A DNA stretch of 64,000 nucleotides from Gnetum montanum (lineage: Eukaryota > Streptophyta > Gnetopsida > Gnetales > Gnetaceae): positions 61,448 through 125,447 of the forward strand of contig MNCI01003034.1 of assembly GCA_015680685.1 (NCBI GenBank), given 5' to 3'. Positions 48,691-61,399 of the stretch are shown here, piece after piece (within the stretch, counting starts at the first letter, position 1; the number at the start of each line of letters is the position of its first letter). Position numbers and translations under genes: made by a program. The notes below the pieces were generated by a model. The model was not told the origin of the DNA and did no database searches. It saw only the letters and a list, made by a program, of their open reading frames with translations.

Positions 48691-50374
48691 ACGAACCAAG
48701 ATAGGCTAGTGTAAATGTCACCTTAACAGATGGACAACCACATTCTATTTTTTAGATCTCCTCTTTCCAACTCAGTCTTGGGGGGTATGGCCATCCATAC
48801 TAACCATCAAATTGGCTTCTCAATTTTTCTACCTTTTGTTTTTCACATTTTTAATTTTTACAAATTATTTATTTTACAAATTTTTTATTTTTATATTTTT
48901 CTAATTTTATCCCATCTTTAGTATCTTTGAAACTTCTTGATTATTTCACACTTTCTTATATATTTTACTTTATTTTTCTTTCTTTTTGTTTAAGTGTGAT
49001 GTTTTCTTATTTTTGCTAATAAAGAGTGCTTTATTGTCATATGACACAGTGCCATTGTTGTTGTTTACTAATGATGGTTTGTGCTTAATGTTGTAATTGT
49101 CGATGTCTAGTTTTTATTTTTGAATTCTAATGTCTAATGATTTTGACATGGTTTATTTTTCATTGAATAGGCAATGATTCCATGTCATCCACCCATCCAA
49201 TGATCTCTATGGTTTTTCTTATTTTGGGAATTTAAGGTTCCTTTTCATTAAAGAAACTTGTAATCAATCGGTAACCTTGGTAGTTCCGGAATTAGAAAGG
49301 ATTCAAAGTTTTGCAAAGGGTGTGACTTCAAGGGGACTCATTACTCTTTGTACTCTTCTACTTGCTTGAGTGCTTGAGTGCTTTTCATGGACTTCTTACT
49401 ATTCCACACCAACCAATAATAGAAAGTCAAATAAGTCATTGCATGGTGTGGTTCCCATTCAAAAGAAAAAACAATAGGAATCCAAAGCACACCCCTTTGA
49501 TACAAATAAGTCCTCGCATGGTGTGTTTCCCATTTTAAAAATAAATAAAAAAATGGGAATTCAAAGCACACCCCTTGGACAAATAAATGGGCTACAAGCA
49601 CTAGTTATGAGACTCAAATAGCATGCACCTATGCCTTAAGGTCCCCTCTAACTCACTTCCTACTTCTCTTTTCCTCTTTTTGTGGAATGGTGGTTGTTTT
49701 GTGGAAGCATTCTTGTGTCTCAAGTGAGTTGATCAATCTTGGAGTGGCAATGTGAAGTCACTAAAAGTGGATGGTTTTGGTCTAGACTAAAGATGGAACT
49801 TCTAAGGTCATTTTAACCATGAATTTCACAAGGAACTTCTTATGACCTCAAGTTGGAACTCCATTCCACCTTCTCTATCATCCATCCATGCTATCATAAC
49901 TCGCCTCACTGCTGAGTTCTATGTTATGCCCTATGTCTTACTCTGATGTGTTGGGATTCTTGAGTAGAGTCTTTCAAGTTGGTCCTTAACTTGTCATGAT
50001 CATTAAATCAACTTTGGGGCCCATGGACTCCTTATTTGAGGTTATGCAAGGGAAAAAAGGGCATGAGCCTACTATGGGGAGGATCCACTTGCATAGATCT
50101 TGGCTTGGTTAGTTAAGGTTCCTTACCTTTAACATCGCTGCAATCCTATCTTTCACATTTTCCATTGAGCAAATTGTTTAGTGCTCCTTAATCTTTCATT
50201 TCATTCATCCACTGAATTAAATTTTCTCCTTTTTCCAAAATTTATGAGCTTAAACATGCTCTTCTCATGTTTTCTTACTATTATTGGTCTTTTAAGCTTT
50301 CATTTGACACCAATTTCACTCACAAACTCTTCATATTTGGCAAGTTTGACTAAGGTTAAAGTTTAACTATGGTG
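48691..50374 (+). other. Element C spacer between integrase and ORF3
   Basis: Non-coding. Contains GGGGGGTATGG (48779) and two near copies of a CATGGTGTG...CAAAGCACACCCCTT module (49440-49500 and 49515-49575). Similar DNA forms the 3' internal part of X and Y. Confidence 0.6.
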
Positions 50375-50622
50375 ATCAATAGTTGCATCATTGAGGCCCC
50401 ATCGATGCATCCACCCTAGTTGATGAGGCCCAATCAACTAGGCCTCATCAATGTAGCATAAAAACCCTATATATACCACCAAACACTTTGTAATTTTTTA
50501 CCATTTTCTCATAACACAAGGGGAGCTTTTGCAATTTTTTAGAGCCCAAAACAATCTAGAGCTCATAACTTCCCAAGCATTTGTCCAAATCACTCTGTTT
50601 TTCAATCCTACACTTACTAGAG
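50375..50622 (+). promoter_or_regulatory. LTR-like promoter block and leader exon before ORF3
   Basis: 50375-50490 repeats U3 features of the C LTR in the same order: CCCATCGATGCATCCA, a palindromic AACTAGGCCTCATCAATGTAG, then a TATA-type CTATATATACC (50469). Downstream, GGGGAGCTTTTGCAATTTTTTAG (50520) matches GTGGAGCTCTTGCAATTTTTCC of the LTR (41742). The same spacing to the TATA box suggests a duplicated LTR promoter driving ORF3. A donor-type AGAGGTAAGAT ends the leader at 50622. Confidence 0.5.
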
Positions 50623-50942
50623 GTAAGATCTTTATTGTGGAGGCTACAAACCTTATGTTTTTCAATGAAAAATCAATGATTTTTTTTGAAAATTTCTCTA
50701 ACTTTCCCAAAGGGTTAATAACCTTAACCATATATAAACATCAACTTTTTCACAAGTTAACCCTTCCAACAACCTTCAAGATGAATTATTAATGAAAATA
50801 CATAAATAAATGGTAATTTGATTAATTAAATTATCCATAATCATAACTTAGCCAAAGCATAACCATCCTTATGAGTTAAGATATCCCAATTGTTTTAAGG
50901 TTATACAATGATTGCTAATCCATAGTCTTATTATGATTACAG
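50623..50942 (+). other. Probable leader intron of ORF3
   Basis: GTAAGA at 50623 (preceded by AG) and TTATTATGATTACAG ending at 50942, directly before ATG 50943. 320 bp, AT-rich. Element A keeps a similar layout with the acceptor mutated. The ORF at 50529-50792 across it shows no family resemblance. Confidence 0.5.
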
Positions 50943-53450
50943 ATGACACCCAAAAAAAATGTCTACAGGAAGGAGAAACCTTTCAACCATTGGAGAAATG
51001 ACCTAGAGCTCAAAAGGGGCCAGCAAGAACAAGGCCAAAAACTACTTGAGGCAACCCATGTAATGGGACCTCTTCGTGAGGAGCCCAAAGTAGAATCTAT
51101 CTAACAAATTCCAGAGGAAGAAGTGCCAACCAAACAATTACAAAGAGGAGAAGTGCTTGGTCCCATGCCAAGGCTTGAGGTCACTTTGATTCATGCCTAC
51201 CTTGATATCATCAAGTCTCGAGAGATTTAACAATCTATTCTTCAAGAGATCAACTTTAGGCTATTTTTGGAGAAAGCTCTAGAGGATGTTAAGAGTCAAC
51301 TATGAACCTCTCCCATGTGTCCAATCATCACATCCAATGGGAAGTGGTACATGGGAGAGACATACCTTTTCTAGAAAAATCAAAAGCTGAGATCCATAGT
51401 TAAGATCAAGAACATTCAATTGTCCTATTTGGTTGAAGCTATTACATAGGAACTTAGGTTTCTTGATACTAGAACATTGCTAGTAGAATTATCCATGCAA
51501 GATGACCTTGAGGCTAAGGAGTGAACCTAGCATTACTATAGGATAGACCGTAAAGATTTTGGTGTACTCACACTGGCAAAGAGAATTTAGTTCAAGATTA
51601 TGGACTATCATCTCAATCCAACAATGAGGCCAAGTAAGGTAACTACTTTCTCCACCTGAGCATGCACCACTCTAAGAAGGAAGTTCCCCATTAACCTTCT
51701 ACAACTACTATACTTGGAGATTGAGAAGCATTTCAAAGAAAATGAACATGGAAGGAAAAACCTGCCCTTTCCATGCCTCATCCGAAAAATTTGCAAGAGG
51801 ACAAGCATTGTTGGCTACTCTAATGATACACTCAAGCATACTACTTTGGCTTCATGGTCTAAGATCATGAAAGAGAAAATGTGATCAATGACTTAATTAG
51901 AGGAGCTACTACCACCACTACCCACTTAGGAAACAACATTGGATTCTTGCACAACCATTAAACATCTACAAAAAATCCAAGAATAGCTCTTGAATGAACA
52001 AGAGCAACAAGTAGGAACAAGTGGGGCAGGTCCATCTATGTACCAGCCAACAATGAGTCACCTTAACAAGGTGGCCCAAATAGTTAGCCAGATGGAGAGG
52101 GGTGGTCCTATTTTCTCTACCCAACAAATGAAATTGAATTTGAGGTTGGATCCCAATGCTCAAGAGGTGACAATGTTACTAGAAACATACCATTTATTCC
52201 TAGAAATATCTGGGAATGTTGCCACTTTCTCGATGTGGTTGGAGGAAGGTGAAGAGGCAATTGTCTTGGTGATGTAGTACCAAGGGTAGGAGATAGCAAC
52301 CGAAGTGGTTGTTGACCATGTCATAGAAGCATTGAATGCACCCATAACATCTATACTAGACATATTTGCACATTAAGATGTGCAGACATCTACAAGCATG
52401 GTTAGCAGAAAATTGAACATAGCCTAGCATGAAAAGTTATTGGAACGACTAATAGGAACTGGGCAATTGACTTTGAACATCTTTGACCTTATATAGAACA
52501 TCACCATAACCTAGTAAAAGTTGCTAAATGTAGGAGGCAAATGTATTATTCTGGAGGGGCAACTAAAAATGGCCCAGGAATGAATCACCTTGCATCAAAA
52601 GTCTACCATTGAGATTGTCATCTAGAATAATGAAGCACTCAAATTTGAGAAAGTAAAAAATCACTACAACGACCAAGTTGGCTTGCAAAAGGAAGTGAAT
52701 TAAAAACAAATCTAGATGGCAAAGGTGAAAATGAATGAATCCCTCCAACAACTCCAACAAGCCAGAGAAGTGTCGCAACCCATCATTGATGGGATTGACA
52801 CCTACAACAAAGTGGAGATCCACTTAAAGGAGTTGCAAATCGAGGAGATGACAAAGTACATATAGTTGGCCAATCTCCATTATGCAAACTTGGCAATGCT
52901 AACTACTAGATGGCCATGGTTAAAATTGGAGAAAAAAGTGGCTAGCTTGTATCTACTATACAAGGCTAAGTTCAAGCACTATAAAGACACCAAGTATAAG
53001 CTTGAGACCACAAACGCTAAACTAGAAGTTCTCATAGGGTAATTTAGATATCAACAATCTATCACTGAAAACCTAGACAAATGGATGAATGACTACCAAG
53101 TGCTAAAGAAACAGTTAGGGCACTTGACATCAAATGCAAATAGTTCATTGTCAGGTTTTTCAATGCAAAGGAGTTGTTTCTAGTAATCTCATGTCCTTGG
53201 GATGTGCCTGTTCCAACCCACAATGGGGAAGCTACATGGATGGTGCATGATCCTTGGAGTAAGAAGGAGAAAATGAAAGCACTACTAGATTCTTTCCACC
53301 TCCCACCTAAAGTCACAACAATAGCAAGATAGGCACAACCACCTCAACCAAAACCTATGCATGAAGCTAGTGAAGGTTCCTTAGAGCCTTGAGAACCACC
53401 ACTACCTGGGACTGTCTAATCTTCTTGAACAAGATTCACACCATCAAGGA
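50943..53450 (+). pseudogene. Element C ORF3 (Athila-type extra gene)
   Basis: About 830 codons. Starts MTPKKNVYRKEKPFNHWRND; a middle domain holds KIMDYHLNPTMRPSKVTTFS and LPFPCLIRK followed by GYSND, resembling the Pfam putative plant transposon protein family of gypsy elements; then a long charged part with coiled-coil character (LQQLQQAREVSQP, KLETTNAKLEVL). No signal peptide or membrane helix is seen, so an envelope role has no support here. Few stops, nearly all from Gln codons (for example TAA after VESI, TAG and TAA later). Element A has a related ORF3. Confidence 0.65.
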
Positions 53451-53660
53451 ACATGTTGCCCAAGTTTTGAAGAGTTGAGTCATGGTGTTTAATTTTGTGT
53501 CCTGAATACCACCATTTTTTTGTGATGTGTTGATTTGTACACTTGGGCATTTCATTTTTTGTCAAGTTAGTTAGTTTGTTTTGGTTGAAGAAAAGTCAGT
53601 CAATAGTCCCATACCTTTCTAATTATGTAAAAGAACTCAAGGATGAGTTTTCATTCAATC

Positions 53661-53669
53661 ATGGAGGTA
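53661..53669 (+). promoter_or_regulatory. Element C polypurine tract
   Basis: ATGGAGGTA before the 3' LTR, preceded by GGATGAGTTTTCATTCAATC, a block also found before the 3' LTRs of A and D. Confidence 0.7.
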
Positions 53670-54505
53670 TGATGAGTCACATTCTGTCAATTGCATCGAT
53701 GAAACCTCATTGACGTAGCCTCGTCGTTTAGGCCTCATCGACAAGGCCTAGTTGATGCATCATATCATGTGTCGACATGACCCCATCAATGTAGTGCCTA
53801 TAGCCTACTATAAATACGTAGTTGTAGCCACACTTATGAGAAGTAGAGATTGTATTTGTAGCAAAGTTGCAGTTTTTTCCATTTGAAAGTTAGAATTTTT
53901 CCCTGAGTGCCCGTAGCAAGTGTCATTGAGTGTATAGATCTTTATTTGAGCATTGTTGTACCTAAGCACAATAGTGTGTGTGACAATAAAGATGAGCTTT
54001 CTAATAAGCCTTATAGCACTTTGGATAGATTAAGCCAAATAGATTACACACATAAGTACAACTGCTTCGAGCATAACATGTATTTTCTTGGTAATCTTAG
54101 CAATGTTATTGCTTGGTATACCTAGTAGCATAGCACTTGGTTGCCCAACAGCAAATACATGGGTTCAATACATGTATAGAAAGTGGGATTAGATGCTTAT
54201 GTTAGGATTAGTTAAATTCTATTTAATTAGTTAATTTAGATTAGTTATTCAAATTCTTTTTATCTACATTTGAGCACCAACTTATAAAACATAAAATGAT
54301 AAAACTCAGATGCCTTAGTTACACTTAACCATACCAACATACATCACAAGTGTAATTGGGAAGAAAATGATTGACCATAGGGCTAGATTCACTTCCTAAA
54401 GGACTAGTGCACTAAAAATGATAAAGTTCATGGAATTAAATTGAGTCACATATGAACACTTCGTGATTTGTATGGTTGGATGTAGAGGTACCTTGCCACT
54501 CATCA
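53670..54505 (+). repeat. Element C 3' LTR
   Basis: 836 bp, TGATGAGTC...CACTCATCA; TATA box 53809-53816. Collinear with 41554-42487 apart from the missing ~95-bp block near 54025. Confidence 0.9.
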
Positions 54506-56449
54506 ATTACCTCAAAAGACATGTTCATTAATGTAACAAGCCCTTTTAGATCTTATTATAATAATTACATTGTTTGTTACAATGTGATATCATTATGATT
54601 ATGGAATGGCTCCATTTAAAAATGAATACATTACAAACTATCCCCTTAGCTTTCATTTGTTCTCAAATGAGTCTGCATTAATGATTTATCTTCATGATCC
54701 AATTCTTCCTCCATGTTCTAGTACTTCAATGCTTTTATTTTTTCTTTTTGAATATGGTTGAATATTTGAAAGTTCTTCTACTTATTTTATAAATGAAATA
54801 TAAGTGAGAAAACCATTTAAAAATAAATATTATCATGTCAACCATTTTTTAAACCTCTAAGCAACTATAAGAGTTGAATTAAAGGTCTATTAACTACTAA
54901 TGACTAGTCCTAAATAGAGTATACTAAGTGCATCTTGTGTCCCTATTTACGTAGCTGAAGGTAGTGATGGTACGGTGCTTATTTCTCATGTTAAAGATCT
55001 AGATTCATGCCTAGGTGTAACTACTTTAGGAGGTTAGGCTTTCACTCATCTACCAATCCTCTTGAGTTCTTACTTAGCAGGATGAGTATTATGGCTCTAT
55101 TGATGATCCTTATTATCCTAAAAGTTTTTACTTACCTAATTAAAAATATAAATTAAATGAAAGAAGAACATAGAAAAATTAAAAAATGGAAGAAATGTTT
55201 TTAAAAATACCTAATTTTTATTAACCTATTAGATCAAAAGATGTAGTCATAGTTCTACTATAAGACCTATATAGTTGAATGACCTTGTTCAAGATGGTAG
55301 TGTTTGATCTTGCTTCCAATGTCTTCCTTAGGAATTAACTCCAATAGTTTGGTAACTTGAAAGAATTGGGTATCATTCCAAAATTAATCTAAGGTCTTAA
55401 CAAAGAAGGATGTTGATCCATCATCAATAATCATGGTAGCTTAATTTGTAAATTATGATTTTTGATAAGCATTATTCATTAGTATTATATGTTCTCAAAT
55501 TTAGAAATTCAACATGTTAACTAAGAATTTGAAGTAGGTAGAGTATGTACTAGATAAAAGAACTATATGATGAATGGATGAAAACATCTTCTTTAAATTG
55601 TCTTCATCTTTCAAAGATTTTTTTTACACATCTATATGTTAAGATTTAATGAATACTAGTTTTAGTTTTTGCATTGAAGTCTTCATAGAGGATGAATGAT
55701 ACCAAGTCAAGATTGGTATAGATTAGAAATAACTCACTTCTCAAGATTTTCTTAATTTGATTTATCAAGGAAAATACTTAATAAAATCTAACATCTAGGC
55801 ATGCTGCATTGGTAATCAAATATGTATTGATTCTACCTACACATCTTTCAAATGTCTACATTTTAAGTACCAATGCCAAGACTATGTGACTTCTCTAGAA
55901 TCTCAATCATTCTTTCTTACCCTAACTTAAAGTTCTTAAATTTAAAAAATTATGTTTTCTAATATTTATTAAAACCTTTGTATTTAAACCAAACTTAGCT
56001 TCTTTATAGAAGATAGGCAACCATCCATGTTGTGATTCCTACAACAGGCTACTCTATATAGCTCATAAAAAGAACCATTATAAGAACCTTTTTTCTTATC
56101 AATGTTTTCATATACCAAATTTCCTATATTAGGTCAAAATTATTATGCAAATTCCCATGGTAGAACTTCTTACAAACATAATACATTGGTATTCAAATCT
56201 TGTAATTCTACAAGTGTGTGTGGGTATTGATATTCATGCCAATCTAAACCCCAAGGTGGACATAGATAATTTTATCATTCATTGCTATAGACCTTGTAGA
56301 GTATTATATGTCATGATCTTTATGCATGGATTGTTTTCTAGCTTATTCCTTCTCATATATATTAATGGAAGTATTGCCATGTTTGCACCAATGGAACTTA
56401 TCATACAAATCATAGTGTGATCTAGTCATAAGCTTTGAGGATGATGTTT
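54506..56449. other. Old sequence with a dispersed repeat
   Basis: No gene recognised. 55880-56390 matches 27560-28070 (shared blocks such as CTTCTTTATA.AAG and a CCAATCTAA...GGTGGACATAGAT-like region). A tRNA-like, B-box-containing stretch (AAGATCTAGATTCATGCC) lies at 54990-55010 but no cloverleaf can be built. Confidence 0.45.
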
Positions 56450-57353
56450 AGTGGACTACCAAGAACACTTGTGTATATCACTGCACTTAATAAATACAAA
56501 AAACAAAATAATACATATTATATAGTTAGAATTCCATGTTCCAATGATGAAAGATAAAGAAATATTTATAATTTTTATGTTTTAGTATTTTTATGGATTT
56601 TTTAATTATAAAAAATAAAAAATAAAAAGTAATAAACACACATGCATTAAAATCCCACCTAGGGACAAGCACAATGCTCATATTATAATTCATCATGAGA
56701 ATAGGTGCAACACCATACATGAAATGTAATAAAAAATTACTCTTAGTCATAACCTTAATGACCCAATATCATGTCATATACTTATGACCTCCTTAGATAA
56801 GGTGAATTGTTAGAGCCTATGAAAATAAAAATTAAATAAATATTTTTATGATTTTAATGTTTTATAATTATTTTTTTTTGGTATTTTAATGTTTAAGAAT
56901 AAATGGTAGAATAAGGAAAAATCATAAGCTTTATTTAGTATGCAAATACTAGACTCTACATCAACCAAATGGTTTGGACTATGTAAGCATGGTAACACTC
57001 TAATAAAGTCTAACCACACTTGTAAAAGTGACAACTTAAAACACACACAAAATAAGAAAGGAATAAACTTACCTAAGGAAGAAAGAGCTCTTCACATAAG
57101 ACTAGAGATAAAAAGCTAAAATAAAATGTTTGAAAACAAGTTGTTAAGTGTGAAAGCTCATCCCAAGTATTTATAGCATTTGCATCATAACAGGAGGGAC
57201 TTGTTAGTGCCAAGGCATCAAAAAAGACCTATCAACATAACCTAAATTGATCTCAGTTGTACATAGAGCAAAGGAAAACTATACCTACTAAGATCATGCA
57301 TCAATACCCCTACACTAATACAAGGGGTATGCTATCATAGGGTAGTCAATGCA
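56450..57353 (-). repeat. Probable solo or partial LTR
   Basis: On the minus strand it starts TGCATTGACTACCC at 57353, right after a purine tract (GGGAAGGAGGGTGC), and has a TATA-type GCTATAAATAC at about 57180-57166. It interrupts a dispersed repeat whose other copy (27560-28257 plus 37052-37390) lacks this DNA. The left end is approximate and no target repeat was found. Confidence 0.45.
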
Positions 57354-59180
57354 CCCTCCTTCCCAAACCATAATTTTTTCAATCAATCTAGGATGCAAGC
57401 CAAAAATCAATAAAGCTTGTTGAAAGAATCCTAGGACATATAAATAAAGTCAAAATCATTCTTTAAATCTTGGAATTGTGCATATAATCTTGGAGTATGA
57501 CTCAAGGACAAGGGTACATCATGGAGAACCAAAAGCCTCTACTGAACATGGTAGACCATAAACACAAGATACATATAACACTTGAAGAAATATAGGACTT
57601 GTAATTGACTTACAGAATGTCACTTGCTAACTTATTAGATATCATACATCTTTTTGGGATAAGGTTATGCTTCTCCATGATGATCGATATATACCAATAC
57701 TTTGGTTGCTTATTAGATTGATGTAAGTCTTCCTTGAATTTCTAGTTTACCAACTAATTCTTCAACTACTTCATTCATTAGATTAACAATGGTTTGGGTT
57801 CACTTCCTAGACTTCTTAATGACCTTTCTACCTCCCTCAGGACATTAACTTTGGTAGTGTAACTAATGACTAATGAGGATTCATTAACCTAGGGAAAAGT
57901 ATTAAAGGCTTAAGTTTATTATAAAAATAACTTAGTTATTCAATCTTGAGACCTAAGATGACCAAAAAGAATTAGAGTTATTCAACCTACTTATTAAAAT
58001 TTTTGACATGGTTAGTCAAATTAAGTGATGACATACTAAAGTAGGATTTAAAACTATTACCTAATTATTACCTTCCCAAATAATGAACCTAACATCATCA
58101 TTAGAATTAGAAGGTCCAAAATTATTAGAAATAACTATTTATATGTTAAAAAAAAACATCAAATGCTTGAGTTATGAAAAACCCTAGGTCCTGAGGCTAT
58201 TGAGGCATAATTTAAGGATAGGGACTAAAAATATTAAAAACAACTATTTGTATTTTAAAAAAGAACATTGAATGCTTAAATTATGATAAATTTTTTCCTA
58301 AGGCTATTAAGACATAGTTTAAGAATAAGGATTAAAAACTAATTTTTAGTGTCATGTATAGTGGATTTGACCATACCATTGCATCCAAGAGGTCAAAATC
58401 TATTGGAAATGACTATTTGTTCATCCAAAAATACTCCAAGAATTAACGATTATGGGCTTATAAAGTTTAAAATTTGGGCTCAAATTTTGATACTTCCAAA
58501 GAGGCCATCCATCCTAGTACTACTCTAAGACTAATGTGCTTAATTAGGAAGTTTTTATCTTAGATATTACTAGTTAATTGTTTTGAAATATTTGGTCAAA
58601 TTTAACTAGGATTTAATATTTAAATTTAAATTTTGAATTTCAAATTCTAAAATTTTAATTTCTTCACCCAAAGAGAGACAAACATTTGCTATCTGTAAGC
58701 ACCAATGAAGGTAGGTACTTACAATGTCATCGATATTCATAAGCATTTGGAATATATAGACCTACTATGTTGCTAGTATCTATGATATCATAGGTTTGTA
58801 TCTTTGAAGAAGATGACAAATAATGTTAGTAAGGGTTTTTTTGTGAATGTTACAACCTAATGGCATAGGTGAGGTAGTAGTTGAGGGAGTAGGTTGTTAT
58901 AATGTTACAAAAGCATCACATGAAACCATCTAAGTGTTCCAAGTTAGCAAAAAATGAGGATAAACTTAAGATAGACTATGTCTTAATGTTTAAAATTCCT
59001 ACATGTACAACATAAGTCCATGCAACTAGTTAGTATAAAAGTTAAAGATGTAATGAGTATGTTTTAAGTAATCATATAAGAAACAAGACCAATGAGATAC
59101 AGATACAAGTATGAACATGAAAAGATATCTAGCATACACACACAACATCATTCCCTTAAAAAAATCTAAGGTGTATTTCT
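57354..59180. other. Dispersed repeat continuation, no gene seen
   Basis: 58030-58160 corresponds to 37270-37390. The remainder is AT-rich with no coding signal apart from a local tandem duplication listed separately. Confidence 0.45.
58131..58345. repeat. ~109-bp tandem duplication
   Basis: Units at 58131-58239 and 58240-58345 share ACTATTT, AACAT.(G)AATGCTT, CCTAAGGCTATT and ATAGTTTAAG/ATAATTTAAG in order. A weaker third start (TGACTATTTGTT) is at 58410. Confidence 0.65.
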
Positions 59181-60579
59181 ACTCAAATTCATCTAGCCCA
59201 AGTCTCATTTTTAGAGAAGGTTTGTGATCTGAGTCAAAGAGGGAAAGGCTTCCTAATAAGCCTACATAATCTTATGATAACGTTTACAAGGAATCAAGTC
59301 CATATAGTTCTTTGGTGATGGTTGAGATAGCTTCAAACTTGTAAATATCTTCATGCTTCTCTAATGCTCATTCTAGAGAAAAAAAACCTTCGATCCACAA
59401 AAAATACATATTTTCCTGTACTCTCCCCTACTTAAAATAAGTGGCATCCTTGAAACTTAAGTTTTTTTGTGTACAGTTTTCTAAATGTTAGGAGCCAATT
59501 AGATATTAAGGAACATAAAATAACTAAAAGTCCTTTTAACTTTAGTAGACAAGAAGGTGTCACAACTAGGGCTATTTAATCATAAATCATGAGTGTTAAA
59601 CTATAGATTATCATGTAATCTAAGTTTTACCAATTTTTATATTAACTATACTAAATTTTGTACTTGAAGAAAAACTTACTTACTTGATATGAAAGTTGAT
59701 TTTCCACCTCTAGTAGTAATACGAGAGTGTTGAGTTATGACCAAGGAAAGACTACTTTGTACCTTGGAGAAAACACTTCCTATGCCTAGTAGTAGTCTAA
59801 TACTAGCATGTGTAGGAATATTTAATACTTAAGCCTTACTATAATATCATCCAACTCCTCAAATTGAATAGGAATACATACTAATTCTCCACCCCCTCAG
59901 AAGTGGTCTATCTGAAATCCACTTGGTGCTATCCAACCTATCATATTTTTAGCAATTTTTTTCTATTTATTGAAAACACTATAATTATTTGAATCTATGA
60001 ATTCCATTAGGAGATGATAGTATTACACAAACCACCCCCATATATTAACAAATATGGATTAATGTGGTTCTTTGCACAAAAGTTTGTAATAATGACTACC
60101 TATTCTTCAAAGTGTGCCACTCCTTCTAAGTGTTTTAATCAAGAGCATACTAAATTGTGTGCATGTTTATAATGAAATGAGTCTATCATCCTTTCATAAC
60201 ATCAATGTTTGAAAATCCTTGAGACCTCAATATTTTTGGATCAACATCTTCTATATTAAACTATTTTAGCTTAGAAACATGGAACATATGATGATATTTT
60301 ACCAATTATGTTGGTATTTATAACTTGTATGCAATCAAATCCACATAAAAACTATCTTAAAAGAACCATCTTCATGATTAAATAATTTCTAACTTACTCC
60401 CTTCTCTAGTCTAAAATGCCCTACATAATCCATCTTCAAAATATTCCACTCTCCAACATTAAACTCCAATAGTGTCTTCTTACTATCATTATATTTTTTA
60501 TTATGCTAGATAGACTTCTCTATATATCATTTCGTCATATACGTACAATCTTCCTAGGATTTCACAAACTCATTAGTTG

Positions 60580-61110
60580 AATAATTAAGACCTTAATATG
60601 AGGTTTCCAATAGTTGGAATACTAATGATTACCTCCCCATGGCTAACTCTGCTACAATGAATCCTATTTCTGGGGACTTTTGAATATTGTAACTAAACTA
60701 ATCCATAGTAAATAAATTCATCTACTTTGTTTGGTTAAACTAGATGAAGTATCTCAAATATTTATCCAAGACCCTATTCAAACATTTTTTCTATCTATCT
60801 ATCTATGAATAAAACTTTGAATACATCCTTAGCTTTATCCCCATCATCTCAAATAGCTTCTACTAAAAATTTCCTATGAATAGATAGTCTTAATTCAAAA
60901 CAATTCTTATTGGAAATTCAAAAATTTGGACCACATGATCAAAAAAATAAGGATGTAGCATTCTTAACTATATAGGTCCGGTACATAAAATGAAAATGGC
61001 ATACTAAGAGAACTTATCCATAACTACCAAAATGCTAGAAAATCCCTATACTATGGGAATCCTAATGACAAAATTCATGGAAAACATTATCCATGAAAGC
61101 CCTAGGATCT
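60580..61110 (-). pseudogene. pol: Chromovirus-like integrase core
   Basis: The minus strand reads MDFVIRIPIV (first Asp of the DDE set), SSILVVMDKFS, YAIFILCT, FDHVVQIFEFPIRIVL, YLFIGNF, KLFEMMGIKLRM and YLRYFI, in the order and spacing of chromovirus integrases. Stops interrupt it at many points and the Glu is not visible. A chromodomain further down (about 60150) could not be confirmed. Confidence 0.65.
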
Positions 61111-61399
61111 CTACGAAGTGGAGCAAACCACCTAGTTTCTCATTGGAGCTTTTTCCTTATTGGAAAACCAAATAGCTCTATAAAAAATTGTCATATCAAT
61201 CCCTACATTCAACATTATAGTCTAGAATATAGATTCAATTTTTCTTGAAGATAATTAGATCATCTACTTCACTAAAATTTGACTCATTATTACTCCAAAA
61301 TAGCTCTAATAAATCCTAAGAATACTAATCAAGATGTAATTTATCCTTAATTTAAACCAAGATTTCATGGTTGGCCATCACCCAAGAGCTATTGGAATA

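Larger units (their letters stand above)
41554..54505 (+). mobile_element. Element C: Athila-type LTR retrotransposon with ORF3
   Basis: 12.95 kb; LTRs 41554-42487 and 53670-54505; flanks GTTAC (41549-41553) and ATTAC (54506-54510). Order: primer site, gag, protease, RT, RNase H, integrase, spacer, promoter-like block, leader intron, ORF3, polypurine tract. The RT motif FMDDFSTYG and the tRNA-Asp-type primer site fit Athila. All genes are broken by stops and frameshifts, but every part expected of an autonomous element is present. Confidence 0.9.

Noticed and set aside
50943-53450. Calling ORF3 an envelope gene
   Set aside because: No signal peptide, membrane helix or cleavage site is visible; only its position is env-like.
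54950-55010. Possible tRNA gene
   Set aside because: Only a B-box-like motif is seen; no acceptor or anticodon stem pairs up.
60130-60400. Chromodomain at the end of the chromovirus-like integrase
   Set aside because: Only scattered residues fit and the frame is broken; not strong enough to annotate.
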